Assembly (NCBI GenBank): GCA_022793065.1
Contig: JAAWCE010000038.1
Span: 1-64,000, forward strand
Direction of reading: 5' to 3'
From: Lachnospiraceae bacterium
Lineage (GTDB): Bacteria; Bacillota; Clostridia; Lachnospirales; Lachnospiraceae
Length of the DNA: 64,000 nt
Shown piece by piece: positions 10,704 through 21,436 of this stretch (position 1 is the first letter of the stretch; each line of letters opens with the position of its first letter). The notes under the pieces are model-generated. The model had not been told where the DNA came from and ran no database searches. It saw only the letters and a list, made by a program, of their open reading frames with translations. Made by a program: the position numbers and the translations under genes.

Positions 10704-11543
10704 ATGAAAGTAGGTATTATAGGCGCGGGCACCATGGGAGCCGGAATTGCACAGGCATTTGCAATGACAGAGGGATATGAAGTCTGTCTGTGCGACATTA
10801 AGCAGGAATTTGCCGACGGCGGTAAGGCAAGGATTTTGAAGAATTTGAATTTCCTTGTGGGGAAGGAAAAGCTTACACAGGAGCAGGCGGACGGAATTTC
10901 TGCCAAGATTGTAACAGGACTGAAGGATATCTGTACGGATTGTGACCTGGTGATTGAAGTAGCGCCGGAGAACATGCAGATTAAGAAGACGACTTTCAAA
11001 GAGTTGCAGGAAATTGTAAAGCCTGAGTGTATTTTTGCAACCAATACCTCATCTCTTTCCATTACGGAAATCGGAGCCGGACTGGACAGACCCATGATTG
11101 GTATGCACTTCTTCAATCCGGCGGATAGAATGAAGCTGGTAGAGGTGATTGCGGGCGCTAATACGCCTGACGAGCTGGTGGAGAAGATCAAAGCCATTGC
11201 GGCAGAAATCGGCAAGACGCCTGTGGAAGTGAAGGAAGCACCCGGATTTGTGGTAAACAGAATTTTAATTCCTATGATTAACGAAGCAATCGGTATCTAT
11301 GCGGAAGGCATTGCCAGCGTTGAAGATATTGATACGGCAATGAAGCTGGGAGCATCCCATCCCATGGGACCTTTGGCGTTGGGAGATCTGGTGGGACTGG
11401 ATATTGTGCTTGCCATTATGGAAGTACTGCAGAATGAGACAGGAGATTCCAAATACCGTCCTCATCCGTTGCTCCGCAAAATGGTTCGTGCAGGCAAGCT
11501 GGGCAAGAAGACAGGAGAAGGCTTCTACAATTACAAAAAGTAG
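10704..11543 (+). CDS. hbd: 3-hydroxybutyryl-CoA dehydrogenase
   Basis: N-terminal Rossmann GIIGAGTMGAGIAQAFA; HFFNPADRMKLVEVI; operon context. Confidence 0.96.
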   Translation: MKVGIIGAGTMGAGIAQAFAMTEGYEVCLCDIKQEFADGGKARILKNLNFLVGKEKLTQEQADGISAKIVTGLKDICTDCDLVIEVAPENMQIKKTTFKELQEIVKPECIFATNTSSLSITEIGAGLDRPMIGMHFFNPADRMKLVEVIAGANTPDELVEKIKAIAAEIGKTPVEVKEAPGFVVNRILIPMINEAIGIYAEGIASVEDIDTAMKLGASHPMGPLALGDLVGLDIVLAIMEVLQNETGDSKYRPHPLLRKMVRAGKLGKKTGEGFYNYKK

Positions 11544-11628
11544 AACGGCGGTATAGAAGGCTGATTTGCTGCCGGCAGCAAGAAACATAATTATAGTTTA
11601 ATCAGAAATAGATGGAGGAATGTAAATC

Positions 11629-12780
11629 ATGGATTTTACGTTGCGCAAGGAACATGAAATGGCGCGGACTCTGTTCAGAGAGTTTGCTGAAAAAGAAGTA
11701 AAACCTCTTGCACAGGAGGTAGATGAGACGGAAGAATTCCCCAGGGAGACCGCTACGAAAATGGCAAAGAACGGTTTCCTGGGAATTCCGGTTCCAAAGG
11801 AATATGGCGGGCAGGGCTGCGATCCCCTTACTTATGTAATGTGTGTAGAAGAATTGTCAAAGGTTTGCGGCACCACAGGCGTTATAGTTTCGGCTCATAC
11901 GTCTCTGTGCTGCGACCCTATTATGACGTTTGGCACAGAGGAACAGAAGCAGAAATATCTGGTCCCTTTGGCAAAAGGTGAAAAGTTGGGCGCATTTGGC
12001 CTGACGGAGCCAGGAGCTGGTACGGATGCACAGGGACAGCAGACCAAGGCTGTGCTGGACGGGGATGAATATGTGATTAACGGTTCCAAAATTTTCATTA
12101 CAAACGGTAAGGAAGCAGATGTATATGTGATTTTTGCCGTTACAGGCGTAATTGAAAAAAGAGGAAGAAAGATTAAGGAAATCTCTTCCTTTATTGTAGA
12201 AAAGGGAACACCTGGCTTTAGCTTCGGCACCAAGGAGAAGAAGATGGGTATTCGCGGTTCTTCTACCTATGAGTTGATTTTCACAGATTGCCGTGTGCCC
12301 AAGGAGAATCTGCTCGGCAAGATAGGGCAGGGCTTTAAGATTGCAATGCACACTCTGGACGGCGGCCGTATTGGTATTGCGGCGCAGGCATTGGGCATTG
12401 CAGAAGGTGCTTTGGACAGAACCATTGCCTATACCAAAGAGAGAAAGCAGTTTGGCAAGTCCATTGCCGCACAGCAGAATACACAATTCCAGCTTGCCGA
12501 TATGGCTACAAAGGTGCAGGCAGCGCAGTTGTTGGTATATAAGGCGGCTATGGCAAAGGCAACCCAGAAAGAGTATGGATTTGAAGCAGCACAGGCAAAA
12601 CTCTATGCCGCAGAGGTTGCCATGGAAGTTACCACCAAAGCAGTACAGCTTCACGGCGGTTATGGCTATACCAGAGAGTATGATGTGGAGCGTATGATGC
12701 GCGACGCTAAAATTACCGAGATTTATGAAGGTACCAGCGAAGTACAGAGAATGGTAATCAGCGCAGCACTTTTGAAATAA
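11629..12780 (+). CDS. bcd: Butyryl-CoA dehydrogenase (acyl-CoA dehydrogenase family)
   Basis: [50 protein letters not shown]; adjacent etfBA. Confidence 0.96.
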   Translation: MDFTLRKEHEMARTLFREFAEKEVKPLAQEVDETEEFPRETATKMAKNGFLGIPVPKEYGGQGCDPLTYVMCVEELSKVCGTTGVIVSAHTSLCCDPIMTFGTEEQKQKYLVPLAKGEKLGAFGLTEPGAGTDAQGQQTKAVLDGDEYVINGSKIFITNGKEADVYVIFAVTGVIEKRGRKIKEISSFIVEKGTPGFSFGTKEKKMGIRGSSTYELIFTDCRVPKENLLGKIGQGFKIAMHTLDGGRIGIAAQALGIAEGALDRTIAYTKERKQFGKSIAAQQNTQFQLADMATKVQAAQLLVYKAAMAKATQKEYGFEAAQAKLYAAEVAMEVTTKAVQLHGGYGYTREYDVERMMRDAKITEIYEGTSEVQRMVISAALLK

Positions 12781-12888
12781 TAAGGCGCTTGTTCCAAGGA
12801 CATATGAGCGAAACATAGAAACAGTCCGGGAAACTGCCAAACGTATGTGTTCAGAGGTGCTTGCCCGGATGGTGCGGACTTCGCAGAG

Positions 12889-12918
12889 AAATTTATGACT
12901 GTACTTCCATCATAAATG
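12889..12918 (+). other. Hairpin ATTTATGA-N11-TCATAAAT in the bcd-etfB gap
   Basis: Perfect 8-bp arms at 12891-12898 and 12910-12917. Confidence 0.5.
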
Positions 12919-12987
12919 GCGTGGACGGATGTGGGACAGCCGGAAGAAATGCGGAGCATTATATAGAATATAAGGAGTGAAGATACA

Positions 12988-13770
12988 ATGAAAGTTGTTG
13001 TTTGTATTAAGCAGGTTCCCGATACCAAGGGCGGTGTAAAATTTAATCCCGACGGTACATTGGACAGAGCTGCAATGATGACGATTATGAATCCTGACGA
13101 CAAAGCAGGATTGGAAGCGGCTTTGCGTTTAAAAGATCAGTATGGTGCGGAAGTTACAGTTCTGACCATGGGCCTTCCCAAAGCAGAGGATGTATTGCGT
13201 GAGGCAATTGCCATGGGCGCTGACAAAGGTGTTCTGGTGACAGACAGGGTGCTGGGCGGTGCGGATACCTGGGCTACTTCCCAGACTTTGGCCGGAGCAT
13301 TGCGCAATATGGAGTTTGATTTGATTATTACCGGACGTCAGGCAATCGACGGCGATACCGCACAGGTTGGACCTCAGATTTCCGAACATTTGGATATTCC
13401 GGTGATTTCTTACGCACAAAATCTGAAAATAGAGGGAGATTATGTGATTGTAGAGCGTCAGTTTGACGACAGATATCATGTTTTGAAGGCAAAAATGCCC
13501 TGTCTGATTACAGCGCTGGCTGAATTAAACGAGCCCAGGTACATGACTCCCGGTGGAATTTTTGACGCATGCAAAGCAGTGATTACGAAGTGGGGCAGAG
13601 CTGACTTGAAAGATGTGGAGGATTCAAATCTGGGTCTGAAAGGTTCTCCCACACAGATTGCAAAGGCATCCGATAAGGTCAGGAAGGGCGCAGGTGAAAA
13701 GGTTACGCTTGATCCGGCCGAGGCTGTTGATTATATTATGGGTAAATTAAAGGAAAAGCATGTGATCTAA
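12988..13770 (+). CDS. etfB: Electron transfer flavoprotein beta subunit
   Basis: MKVVVCIKQVPDT, GRQAIDGDTAQVGPQISEHL; between bcd and etfA. Confidence 0.97.
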   Translation: MKVVVCIKQVPDTKGGVKFNPDGTLDRAAMMTIMNPDDKAGLEAALRLKDQYGAEVTVLTMGLPKAEDVLREAIAMGADKGVLVTDRVLGGADTWATSQTLAGALRNMEFDLIITGRQAIDGDTAQVGPQISEHLDIPVISYAQNLKIEGDYVIVERQFDDRYHVLKAKMPCLITALAELNEPRYMTPGGIFDACKAVITKWGRADLKDVEDSNLGLKGSPTQIAKASDKVRKGAGEKVTLDPAEAVDYIMGKLKEKHVI

Positions 13771-13786
13771 AAGAAAGCCAACAATA

Positions 13787-13923
13787 GTTCCCGTTTAGGG
13801 GAACTTTGAATCGTCCAGTAAGAAATGTTAAGAGAAAATTTAAAAACAGTCTCGGAACGAAGGCGCCCGGAAGGAAATTTTAGCTGCGTACTTTGCAGAT
13901 GAAATTTCCTTCCCCTAAAGGGG
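13787..13923 (+). other. Three consecutive hairpins in the etfB-etfA gap
   Basis: GTTCCC-GTTTAG-GGGAAC (13787-13804); AAGGAAATTT...AAATTTCCTT (13871-13911) with inner CTGC/GCAG; CCCC-TAAA-GGGG (13912-13923). Confidence 0.6.
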
Positions 13924-13964
13924 CGCTGTAGTGTAGAGACGGAACTGGAATAGGAGGAATGACA

Positions 13965-15011
13965 ATGAATTTAGAGGAATATAAGGGTGTGTTTGTCTTT
14001 GCACAGCAGGTAGATAATTGCATTAACAGTATTGCATTTGAATTGATTGGCAAAGGCAAAGATTTGGCTGGTGATCTGAACACCGAAGTGACGGCTGTTC
14101 TGGTGGGCAGCGATGTAAAAGGGCTGGCAGATGAACTTGCCGAGTACGGCGCAGATAAAGTAATTGTGGTGGACGACCCGGAATTAAAGGAATATCGCAC
14201 CGAACCATACGCACATGCGTTGGCAAAGGTAATTGAGAAGTATAAACCGGAGATTTTCCTGGTGGGTGCAACGGCCATCGGACGTGATCTGGGTCCCCGT
14301 GTTTCTGCAAGGATTCATACAGGACTGACTGCAGACTGTACGCAGCTTGATATCGGAGATTTTCCCATCAATCCTGTGCCCGGCAAGGAGCAGAAACATA
14401 ATCAATTGCTGATGACCCGTCCGGCGTTTGGCGGCAATACCATTGCAACCATTGCATGTCCGGATTTCCGGCCCCAGATGGCTACGGTACGTCCCGGCGT
14501 TATGCAGAAGAGAGAGAAGCAGGCGGGAGTAAAGGCAAATGTGGAAGAGTATAATCCTGGATTTACTCCTGACAATAAGTATGTGGAAATTCTGGAAGTG
14601 GTGAAAGCCATATCCGATACAGTGGATATTATGGATGCAAAAATTCTTGTGTCCGGCGGCCGCGGCATGGGAAATGCTGAGAATTTCAAGATGCTGGAAG
14701 AGCTGGCAGAGGTTCTGGGCGGCACCGTGAGCTGTTCCCGTGCGGTTGTGGATGCGGGATGGAAGCCGAAGGACTTACAGGTAGGACAGACGGGCAAAAC
14801 CGTGCGTCCCAATGTTTATTTTGCAGTAGGCATCTCCGGTGCGATTCAGCATTTGGCCGGCATGGAGGAATCCGATATTATCATTGCAATCAATAAGGAT
14901 GATACGGCGCCTATTTTTGATGTGGCTGATTTTGGTCTGGTGGGCGATTTGAATAAGATTGTTCCGGCTTTGACAGAGAAGCTGCGGGCAGAGATGGCCA
15001 ACAAAAATTGA
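13965..15011 (+). CDS. etfA: Electron transfer flavoprotein alpha subunit
   Basis: C-terminal FAD-binding [40 protein letters not shown]. Confidence 0.97.
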   Translation: MNLEEYKGVFVFAQQVDNCINSIAFELIGKGKDLAGDLNTEVTAVLVGSDVKGLADELAEYGADKVIVVDDPELKEYRTEPYAHALAKVIEKYKPEIFLVGATAIGRDLGPRVSARIHTGLTADCTQLDIGDFPINPVPGKEQKHNQLLMTRPAFGGNTIATIACPDFRPQMATVRPGVMQKREKQAGVKANVEEYNPGFTPDNKYVEILEVVKAISDTVDIMDAKILVSGGRGMGNAENFKMLEELAEVLGGTVSCSRAVVDAGWKPKDLQVGQTGKTVRPNVYFAVGISGAIQHLAGMEESDIIIAINKDDTAPIFDVADFGLVGDLNKIVPALTEKLRAEMANKN

Positions 15012-15052
15012 GCAGGGTCTTTCAGGTTCTGGTATGAGATAATATGATAAGT

Positions 15053-15079
15053 AAAAGGCGGGCAAATTGCCCGCCTTTT
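15053..15079 (+). terminator. Bidirectional rho-independent terminator
   Basis: AAAAGGCGGGCAA-A-TTGCCCGCCTTTT. Confidence 0.9.
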
Positions 15080-15093
15080 ATCATAAATTATGT

Positions 15094-15576
15094 TTATTTC
15101 AGTGGTTTTGCACCAGCCTTTTCCTGGGCGCGCTCCAGAGCGCGTTTAAAACGACCTTTTTTCTTTGCGGGAGTTGTGGATTGTATCTGTTTGCCATGTA
15201 ATCCCTTTACATCCAATACATAAATGCCGCTCACGACAGCTTTTACTTCTTTCTTCACAGGAACGGAATCAAAAATTTTCTCTTCACAGATTAGGGATGT
15301 AATCTGTGGACCGACTTTGGCTTTAATAATGGGCATTTTGGACCCTCGCATGAGTTTGGGAACCTGGTCAAGGACTATTTGGGGCAGCCCCGCATCCTTT
15401 AGCTTCATCCGCTTTTTGTCGATGATTAGCATGGAAACGGTCTGTTTGTTGGCTTCCAACATAGCCTGTTGTTCATTCTGCCTTTTTTGGGCTTTCTTTC
15501 CGAGAAAGTAAAGTACGATAACTACCGCAGCCAATATCACGGTAATTACGATTAATACAATCATCCATGGTCTCAT
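15094..15576 (-). CDS. Conserved hypothetical single-pass membrane protein
   Basis: N-terminal TM MRPWMIVLIVITVILAAVVIVLYFLGKK; basic C-terminus; convergent with etfA. Confidence 0.7.
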   Translation of the reverse strand: MRPWMIVLIVITVILAAVVIVLYFLGKKAQKRQNEQQAMLEANKQTVSMLIIDKKRMKLKDAGLPQIVLDQVPKLMRGSKMPIIKAKVGPQITSLICEEKIFDSVPVKKEVKAVVSGIYVLDVKGLHGKQIQSTTPAKKKGRFKRALERAQEKAGAKPLK

Positions 15577-15927
15577 AAACGATAAACCTCCTGTAATCTC
15601 TTTCCCATATTTTAGCACAGATACCAATGGATAGGCAACACAAAAGTTATTTTCAGGTGCTTTCTGCATAAAATGACTGAATCGTAACCATTGTAAAGTA
15701 TGGCAGTAAGGCTTTTCATCTTTTTTGACTTATTATAAATTCTCCAAATTGTAATTTTACAAAAGATATGATACAATGCTTAACAAGTGTGGAAAACTAT
15801 TACATGTTTTCAGGTTATGAAAACTGTGGCATGAAAACTAGGATAATGGGTTTTCGGGCGAAAGGGATCTGTATGTGCGCTGGAGAGGGTGCAAGAGGCA
15901 GCGTGGAGAACAAAATGGAGGATTTGA

Positions 15928-16989
15928 ATGAAGAAAAAATGGATGAGTATAGCTGCGGTTCTTTGTATCATATGCGTCCTGGCAGGATGCGGTGAAGCGC
16001 CCGCTGTCACGAACCGCAGTTTGTATAGGATGGATGTGAGTAAGTATGTGACTTTGGGAGAATATGATAACATAAATGTCTCGGTGGAGCCGGCAAAGGT
16101 AGAACAGAGTCAGTGGGATGAACTTTTACTGGCGGTATACCAAAGCTATGTGACAGCAGAAAACGGCGGAATTGTTGACCGGGCGGTAGAAATAGGGGAC
16201 ACGGTCATTATAGATTATGAGGGCAGAAAGGATGGGATAGTCTTTGCAGGGGGGACGGCGTCCAATGCGGATTTGACCATTGGCTCAGGGAGTTTTATAG
16301 ACGGCTTTGAAGACGGACTGATAGGTGTGATGCCGGGAAGTACGGTGGAGCTGAACCTGACTTTTCCGGAAAATTATAATGAGGAGTTGGCGGGACAGGC
16401 GGTGGTGTTTATGGTGACGGTGAATTATATTCTGCCCTCTGAAGAGGATAAAATGGAAGATTCGGTGGTAGCGGCGTTGGGGGTTCCTGATGTGAATACG
16501 GTGGAAGAGTTACGCCAGTATGTGTACGGATATCTTTATGACAATGCGGAAGCCAATTATCAATATATGGTGCAAAATGCGATTATGGAACAGCTTTTGA
16601 ACGGGAGTGTCATTGAAGAGCTGCCGGAGACTTTTGTAGAATCCTATCACGACGGAATTTATAACAGCCTTTTCAATGCGGCGTCAGGGTACGGCATGGA
16701 TGTGGATACGTATGTAAGTCTTATGGGAATGACCAAAGAAGAGTATGTAAATCATTATTCGTTGCTGCAGGCGAAGCAGGATGTGCTTTTACAAGCCATT
16801 GCAAATCGTGAAAATCTTACAGTCTCCGACGAAGAACTGCAGACAGAACTGGAGGGAGAGGCGGCAGCGGCCGGCATTACAGTGGAAGGTTTGCTGGGGA
16901 ATTATGACAGAGAGGAATATCGTAATTATGTCATGAGTGAAAAGGTGATGAAGTATCTGATGGAAAAGGCTGAAATTACGGAACCATAA
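15928..16989 (+). CDS. Lipoprotein with trigger-factor-like FKBP PPIase and C-terminal chaperone-like domain
   Basis: Lipobox VLAGCG; GDTVIIDYEGRKDGIVFAGGTASNADLTIGSGSFIDGFEDGLIGVMPGS FKBP-like core. Confidence 0.85.
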   Translation: MKKKWMSIAAVLCIICVLAGCGEAPAVTNRSLYRMDVSKYVTLGEYDNINVSVEPAKVEQSQWDELLLAVYQSYVTAENGGIVDRAVEIGDTVIIDYEGRKDGIVFAGGTASNADLTIGSGSFIDGFEDGLIGVMPGSTVELNLTFPENYNEELAGQAVVFMVTVNYILPSEEDKMEDSVVAALGVPDVNTVEELRQYVYGYLYDNAEANYQYMVQNAIMEQLLNGSVIEELPETFVESYHDGIYNSLFNAASGYGMDVDTYVSLMGMTKEEYVNHYSLLQAKQDVLLQAIANRENLTVSDEELQTELEGEAAAAGITVEGLLGNYDREEYRNYVMSEKVMKYLMEKAEITEP

Positions 16990-17174
16990 ATGGAAGAAGA
17001 CGGTTTCTTATTTCCAAAAAGCGGTATTGTCCGGATAGCCCAGTTGTAAATTGTAAATACTATGAAATCAGATTATTAGGTTTTGATGCAGAAAACTTTA
17101 TTTAGGTATTGAGAAATCAAAATTAAGATATATTGTACTAAAACATAAGCATAAAATGCAGAAAAGAGGTAAAT

Positions 17175-18590
17175 ATGGGAATGGAAACGAAAGAAAGATT
17201 ACATTTGACAGACATTAAGGCGCTTTATCGCAGCCGTGAAAACTACATTGGAAAAGAAGTGACAGTGGGCGGTTGGGTCAGGAGCAACAGAGATTCCAAA
17301 AATTTCGGGTTTCTGGTAATCAATGACGGTACGTTTTTTGAGACTTTACAGGTGGTATATGGGGATAAATTGTCTAATTTTGACGAGATTTGTAAAATGA
17401 ATGTGGGGGCGGCTTTGATTGTCAGGGGAACCATTGTAGAGACGCCCAATGCGAAACAACCTTTTGAAATGCAGGCGGAGGAAGTGTTGGTAGAAGGACT
17501 TTCTTCGGCGGAGTATCCTTTGCAGAAAAAGAGGCATACATTTGAATATCTGAGGACCATATCACATCTGCGCCCCAGGACCAATACTTTTCAGGCAGTG
17601 TTTCGTGTGCGTTCGCTGATTGCTTACGCGATTCACAGCTTTTTCATGGAAAAGGGATTTGTGTATGTACACACGCCCATTATCACAGGAAGCGATTGTG
17701 AGGGCGCGGGAGAAATGTTTCAGGTGACAACCCTGGATTTGGAACAGCTTCCCGCCGGACAGGACGGAAAGGTGGATTATGGCAAAGACTTTTTCGGGAA
17801 ACAGGCCAATCTTACGGTCAGTGGTCAGCTTAATGTAGAAACCTATGCTTTTGCATTTAAGAATGTATATACTTTTGGTCCCACATTCCGGGCGGAGAAT
17901 TCCAATACTACAAGACATGCTGCGGAATTTTGGATGATTGAGCCGGAGATGGCATTTGCAGATTTACAGGACGATATGCTGCTTGCGGAGGGAATGTTAA
18001 AGTATGTCATCCGTTATGTGCTGGAAAATGCGCCGGAAGAAATGGCGTTTTTTAATCAATTTGTGGACAAAGGACTTATTGAGCGGCTGCAGCATGTGGC
18101 CGATGCGGATTTTGCCCATGTAACATATACGGAAGCCATTGAAATCCTTGAGAAGCATAATGATGCTTTTGACTATAAGGTGTCCTGGGGATGTGACTTG
18201 CAGACGGAACATGAGAGATATCTCACGGAAGAGGTATTTAAGCGCCCTGTATTTGTAACGGACTATCCCAAAGAAATCAAGGCGTTTTATATGAAGCTGA
18301 ACGAGGATGGTAAGACTGTGGCGGCCATGGACTGCCTGGTACCCGGCATCGGTGAGATTATCGGCGGAAGTCAGAGAGAGGATAAGCTGGAAGTTTTGGA
18401 GCGTCGAATGAAAGAAATGGGGTTGAATAAAGAAGATTATGGATTTTATCTGGATTTACGCAAATTTGGTTCCGTCAGACATGCAGGGTTTGGATTGGGA
18501 TTTGAGAGATGTGTAATGTACCTTACAGGTATGAGCAATATTCGTGACGTTATTCCGTTTCCCAGAACAGTGAATAATTGCGAGTTATAG
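17175..18590 (+). CDS. asnS: Asparaginyl-tRNA synthetase
   Basis: [58 protein letters not shown]. Confidence 0.97.
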   Translation: MGMETKERLHLTDIKALYRSRENYIGKEVTVGGWVRSNRDSKNFGFLVINDGTFFETLQVVYGDKLSNFDEICKMNVGAALIVRGTIVETPNAKQPFEMQAEEVLVEGLSSAEYPLQKKRHTFEYLRTISHLRPRTNTFQAVFRVRSLIAYAIHSFFMEKGFVYVHTPIITGSDCEGAGEMFQVTTLDLEQLPAGQDGKVDYGKDFFGKQANLTVSGQLNVETYAFAFKNVYTFGPTFRAENSNTTRHAAEFWMIEPEMAFADLQDDMLLAEGMLKYVIRYVLENAPEEMAFFNQFVDKGLIERLQHVADADFAHVTYTEAIEILEKHNDAFDYKVSWGCDLQTEHERYLTEEVFKRPVFVTDYPKEIKAFYMKLNEDGKTVAAMDCLVPGIGEIIGGSQREDKLEVLERRMKEMGLNKEDYGFYLDLRKFGSVRHAGFGLGFERCVMYLTGMSNIRDVIPFPRTVNNCEL

Positions 18591-18651
18591 GACATTTCTT
18601 AATTTTTTATAAGGTGATGCAAAATAGAGGGAAGTGTGGTATGCTTAATCC

Positions 18652-19953
18652 ATGAGAAAAAAATATAAACCTTTATTTAACTTCATGTTGTCCATGAGCC
18701 TTGCTGCGGCATTGATGGGCACAAATGAGGGAGGAATGTTGACTGCGGAAGCATCCTCTATTGGAGACATCAAAAATAAAATTGAGGAAGATCAAAGGAT
18801 CATCAACGACATTTATAACCAGATTTCCGGCCTGGAGGACGCACAGGATTTGCTGCAGGAGGAAATAGACGACTTAAATGCCGAAATACTGAATACCATG
18901 ACCAGTATAGGCATGAAGGAAGATGAGATCGCAGAGAAGGAGCGGGAGATCGCTGAAAAACAGCAGCAAATTAATGAGAAAACCGAAGAGATTGCGCAGA
19001 AGAAAATCCAGATAGAAGAGACACAGGCAGAGTATGAAGCGGCAGTACAAAGGGAGGAGACGCTGAGAGAAAATATTGCCGCCTGCACCCGTCTGATTTA
19101 CGAGGCGGGGGAAGGGTCTTTTTTGAATGCATTGCTGGAGGGAAAAGGATTGTCCGGCATGTTAAATCGCATGGACCATATTGAGAAGATGTACGAATAT
19201 GAGCGGAATCTTCTGACGGAATATATTGATACGAAGAATCAGGTGCGTGATTTATGGGACAGGTTGGAAGAAGAGAAGGCTGGTCTGGAGAGTGATAAAC
19301 TGCATCTTGAGGCTGACCAACAGGAGCTGCAAGATTACAGGCAGCAATTGGAAGCGGATAAGGCGGAACTCCAGAACCAGAAGACAAATCTGGACGCAAT
19401 GCTTGAAAAGAAAAGGAAGGAATCCGCCAACTTTGAGGCTGAAATAGCAAGGGCAAGGCAGGAAGCGGCGGTAGCAAAGAAGGCGCTGCAGCAGGATCAG
19501 CAGAAGTTGAAGCAACTGGAATCGACGGCAAAACCAACCAATCCCACACCGAATACCAATACCTACACGCCGGCTATTTCCATTGCTGGGGGCAGTGAAT
19601 TGGGGAAAGAGATTGCCAATTTTGCATGTCAGTATGTGGGAAATCCGTATGTATTAGGCGGAACCAGTCTGACCGACGGGGCGGATTGTTCCGGATTTAC
19701 ATACAGGGTGTATAGTAATTTCGGATATACGCTTCCAAGGACTTCCAGCCAGCAGCGAAGTGTGGGTGTGGGCGTAAGTTATGCGGAGGCGCAGCCAGGG
19801 GATATCATATGCTATGAGGGGCATGTGGCTATTTACATTGGAAATGGAATGATTGTACATGCCAGCAACAGTAAACCCTATCCCAGCGGTGGAATTAAAA
19901 TCAGCAGGGCAGAGTATAAGACGATTCTGACAGTTCGTAGAGTGATTAATTAA
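18652..19953 (+). CDS. Secreted coiled-coil NlpC/P60 peptidoglycan hydrolase
   Basis: Signal peptide, long heptad-rich region, C-terminal YVGNPYVLGGTSLTDGADCSGFTYRV...GHVAIYIGNG. Confidence 0.95.
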   Translation: MRKKYKPLFNFMLSMSLAAALMGTNEGGMLTAEASSIGDIKNKIEEDQRIINDIYNQISGLEDAQDLLQEEIDDLNAEILNTMTSIGMKEDEIAEKEREIAEKQQQINEKTEEIAQKKIQIEETQAEYEAAVQREETLRENIAACTRLIYEAGEGSFLNALLEGKGLSGMLNRMDHIEKMYEYERNLLTEYIDTKNQVRDLWDRLEEEKAGLESDKLHLEADQQELQDYRQQLEADKAELQNQKTNLDAMLEKKRKESANFEAEIARARQEAAVAKKALQQDQQKLKQLESTAKPTNPTPNTNTYTPAISIAGGSELGKEIANFACQYVGNPYVLGGTSLTDGADCSGFTYRVYSNFGYTLPRTSSQQRSVGVGVSYAEAQPGDIICYEGHVAIYIGNGMIVHASNSKPYPSGGIKISRAEYKTILTVRRVIN

Positions 19954-19974
19954 CAGTATAGGAGGAGTTCCGCT

Positions 19975-21333
19975 GTGAAAATAATTATTGCCGGCGACGG
20001 TAAGATGGGGGCAATTTTAACCCGTCAATTGTCTGCCGAGGGGGATGACCTGACTTTGATAGACTCCAACCCGAAGGTGCTTGAATCCAGTGAGGTACGT
20101 TATGATGTGATGGTAGTCCATGGAAACTGTGCGTCCATGGAAGCATTGCGGCAGGCAGGGGTGGAAGAAGCCAATTTGTTGATTGCAATGACAGGGCAGG
20201 ATGAGGTGAATCTTCTATGTTGTATGACCGCGCATGGTTTGAATCCGGAGATTCATACCATTGCAAGAGTGCGCAATCCGGAATATACGGTGCAGATTTA
20301 TGAAATGCGCGAAATGTTTGCCCTTTCCATGACGGTGAATCCGGAGCGGCAAGCGGCGGCCGAGATTGAAAGACTGCTGAAATATCCGGGTTTTTTGAAA
20401 AGAGACACGTTTGTCAAAGGGCGAGTGGAAATTGTTGAACTGCGATTAGACAGCAATAGTAAACTGTGTAATGTGGCGTTAAATGATTTGTCTCCTATTG
20501 TCAAGTGCCAAATTCTTGTGTGTGCTGTGCTGCGGGAGGGAAAGGCAGTGGCGCCGGACGGAAATTTTGTGCTGCGGGAAGGGGACCGTATCTTTGTGAC
20601 GGCGTCCACAAATACTTTGGCGGTGCTTTTGAAAAATTTAGGCGTTATCACTCATAAAGTAAAACGGGTGATTTTGTGCGGAGGCGGGCGTGTTAGTTAT
20701 TATTTGGCCAAACTTCTTGAGAAAAGCGGCATGGGGGTACAGATTATAGAGAGGGACCCGGAACGCTGTACGCAGCTTGCGGCCATGCTGCCTTCCGCAA
20801 GCATAATCCAGGGCGATGCCAGCAGTCGTTTTTTGCTGGAAAGCGAAGGTTTTTCGGATTGTGACGCCCTGGTGACCATGACCGGGCTGGATGAATTGAA
20901 TATGATTATTTCTCTCTATGGCACCAGCAGTCATGTGCCCCAGGTGATTACCAAACTGGGGCGAACCGATGACACTAATATTCTTGGAAATCTGTCCCTG
21001 GGCAGTATTGTCAGTCCCAGGGAATTGTGCTGTAATACCATTGTACAATATGTGCGGGCAATGAAAAACCAGACCGGCGCTGCCCTTACAGTGCATACCA
21101 TTGCAGACGGGCAAGCGGAGGCCATGGAATTTCTGGCGGAAAAAAATACCAAACACTGTGGGGAACCTTTGAAGAAAGTAAAATTGAAAAAGGGCGTGCT
21201 TGTGGTATGTATTGTCAAAGGACCCAAAATGGAAATTCCCAATGGTGATTCCAGCTTTTATGAAGGGGATACGGTTATCATCGTCACCAGTAAAGGGAAA
21301 GGAATATATCAGCTAAACGATATATTTGAATAA
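19975..21333 (+). CDS. trkA: Trk potassium uptake regulatory subunit TrkA
   Basis: Two RCK_N Rossmann segments (IIIAGDGKMGAILTRQL; VILCGGGRVSYYLAKLL); GTG start. Confidence 0.95.
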   Translation: MKIIIAGDGKMGAILTRQLSAEGDDLTLIDSNPKVLESSEVRYDVMVVHGNCASMEALRQAGVEEANLLIAMTGQDEVNLLCCMTAHGLNPEIHTIARVRNPEYTVQIYEMREMFALSMTVNPERQAAAEIERLLKYPGFLKRDTFVKGRVEIVELRLDSNSKLCNVALNDLSPIVKCQILVCAVLREGKAVAPDGNFVLREGDRIFVTASTNTLAVLLKNLGVITHKVKRVILCGGGRVSYYLAKLLEKSGMGVQIIERDPERCTQLAAMLPSASIIQGDASSRFLLESEGFSDCDALVTMTGLDELNMIISLYGTSSHVPQVITKLGRTDDTNILGNLSLGSIVSPRELCCNTIVQYVRAMKNQTGAALTVHTIADGQAEAMEFLAEKNTKHCGEPLKKVKLKKGVLVVCIVKGPKMEIPNGDSSFYEGDTVIIVTSKGKGIYQLNDIFE

Positions 21334-21436
21334 GCACTGGGCGTAATATCTTTATGTAATATTTGATGATCCGGCAAAGTTTCATGTTTGTGCATATATG
21401 CCGGAAAAATAGGAATAACGGAGTCGAGGCTGCATT

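Noticed and set aside
11857-12840. 327-aa minus-strand ORF opposite bcd
   Set aside because: Antisense shadow of a well-supported gene; Cys/His/Leu-rich composition, no recognisable motifs.
16990-17174. T-box leader for asnS
   Set aside because: No T-box sequence or strong terminator in the AT-rich gap.
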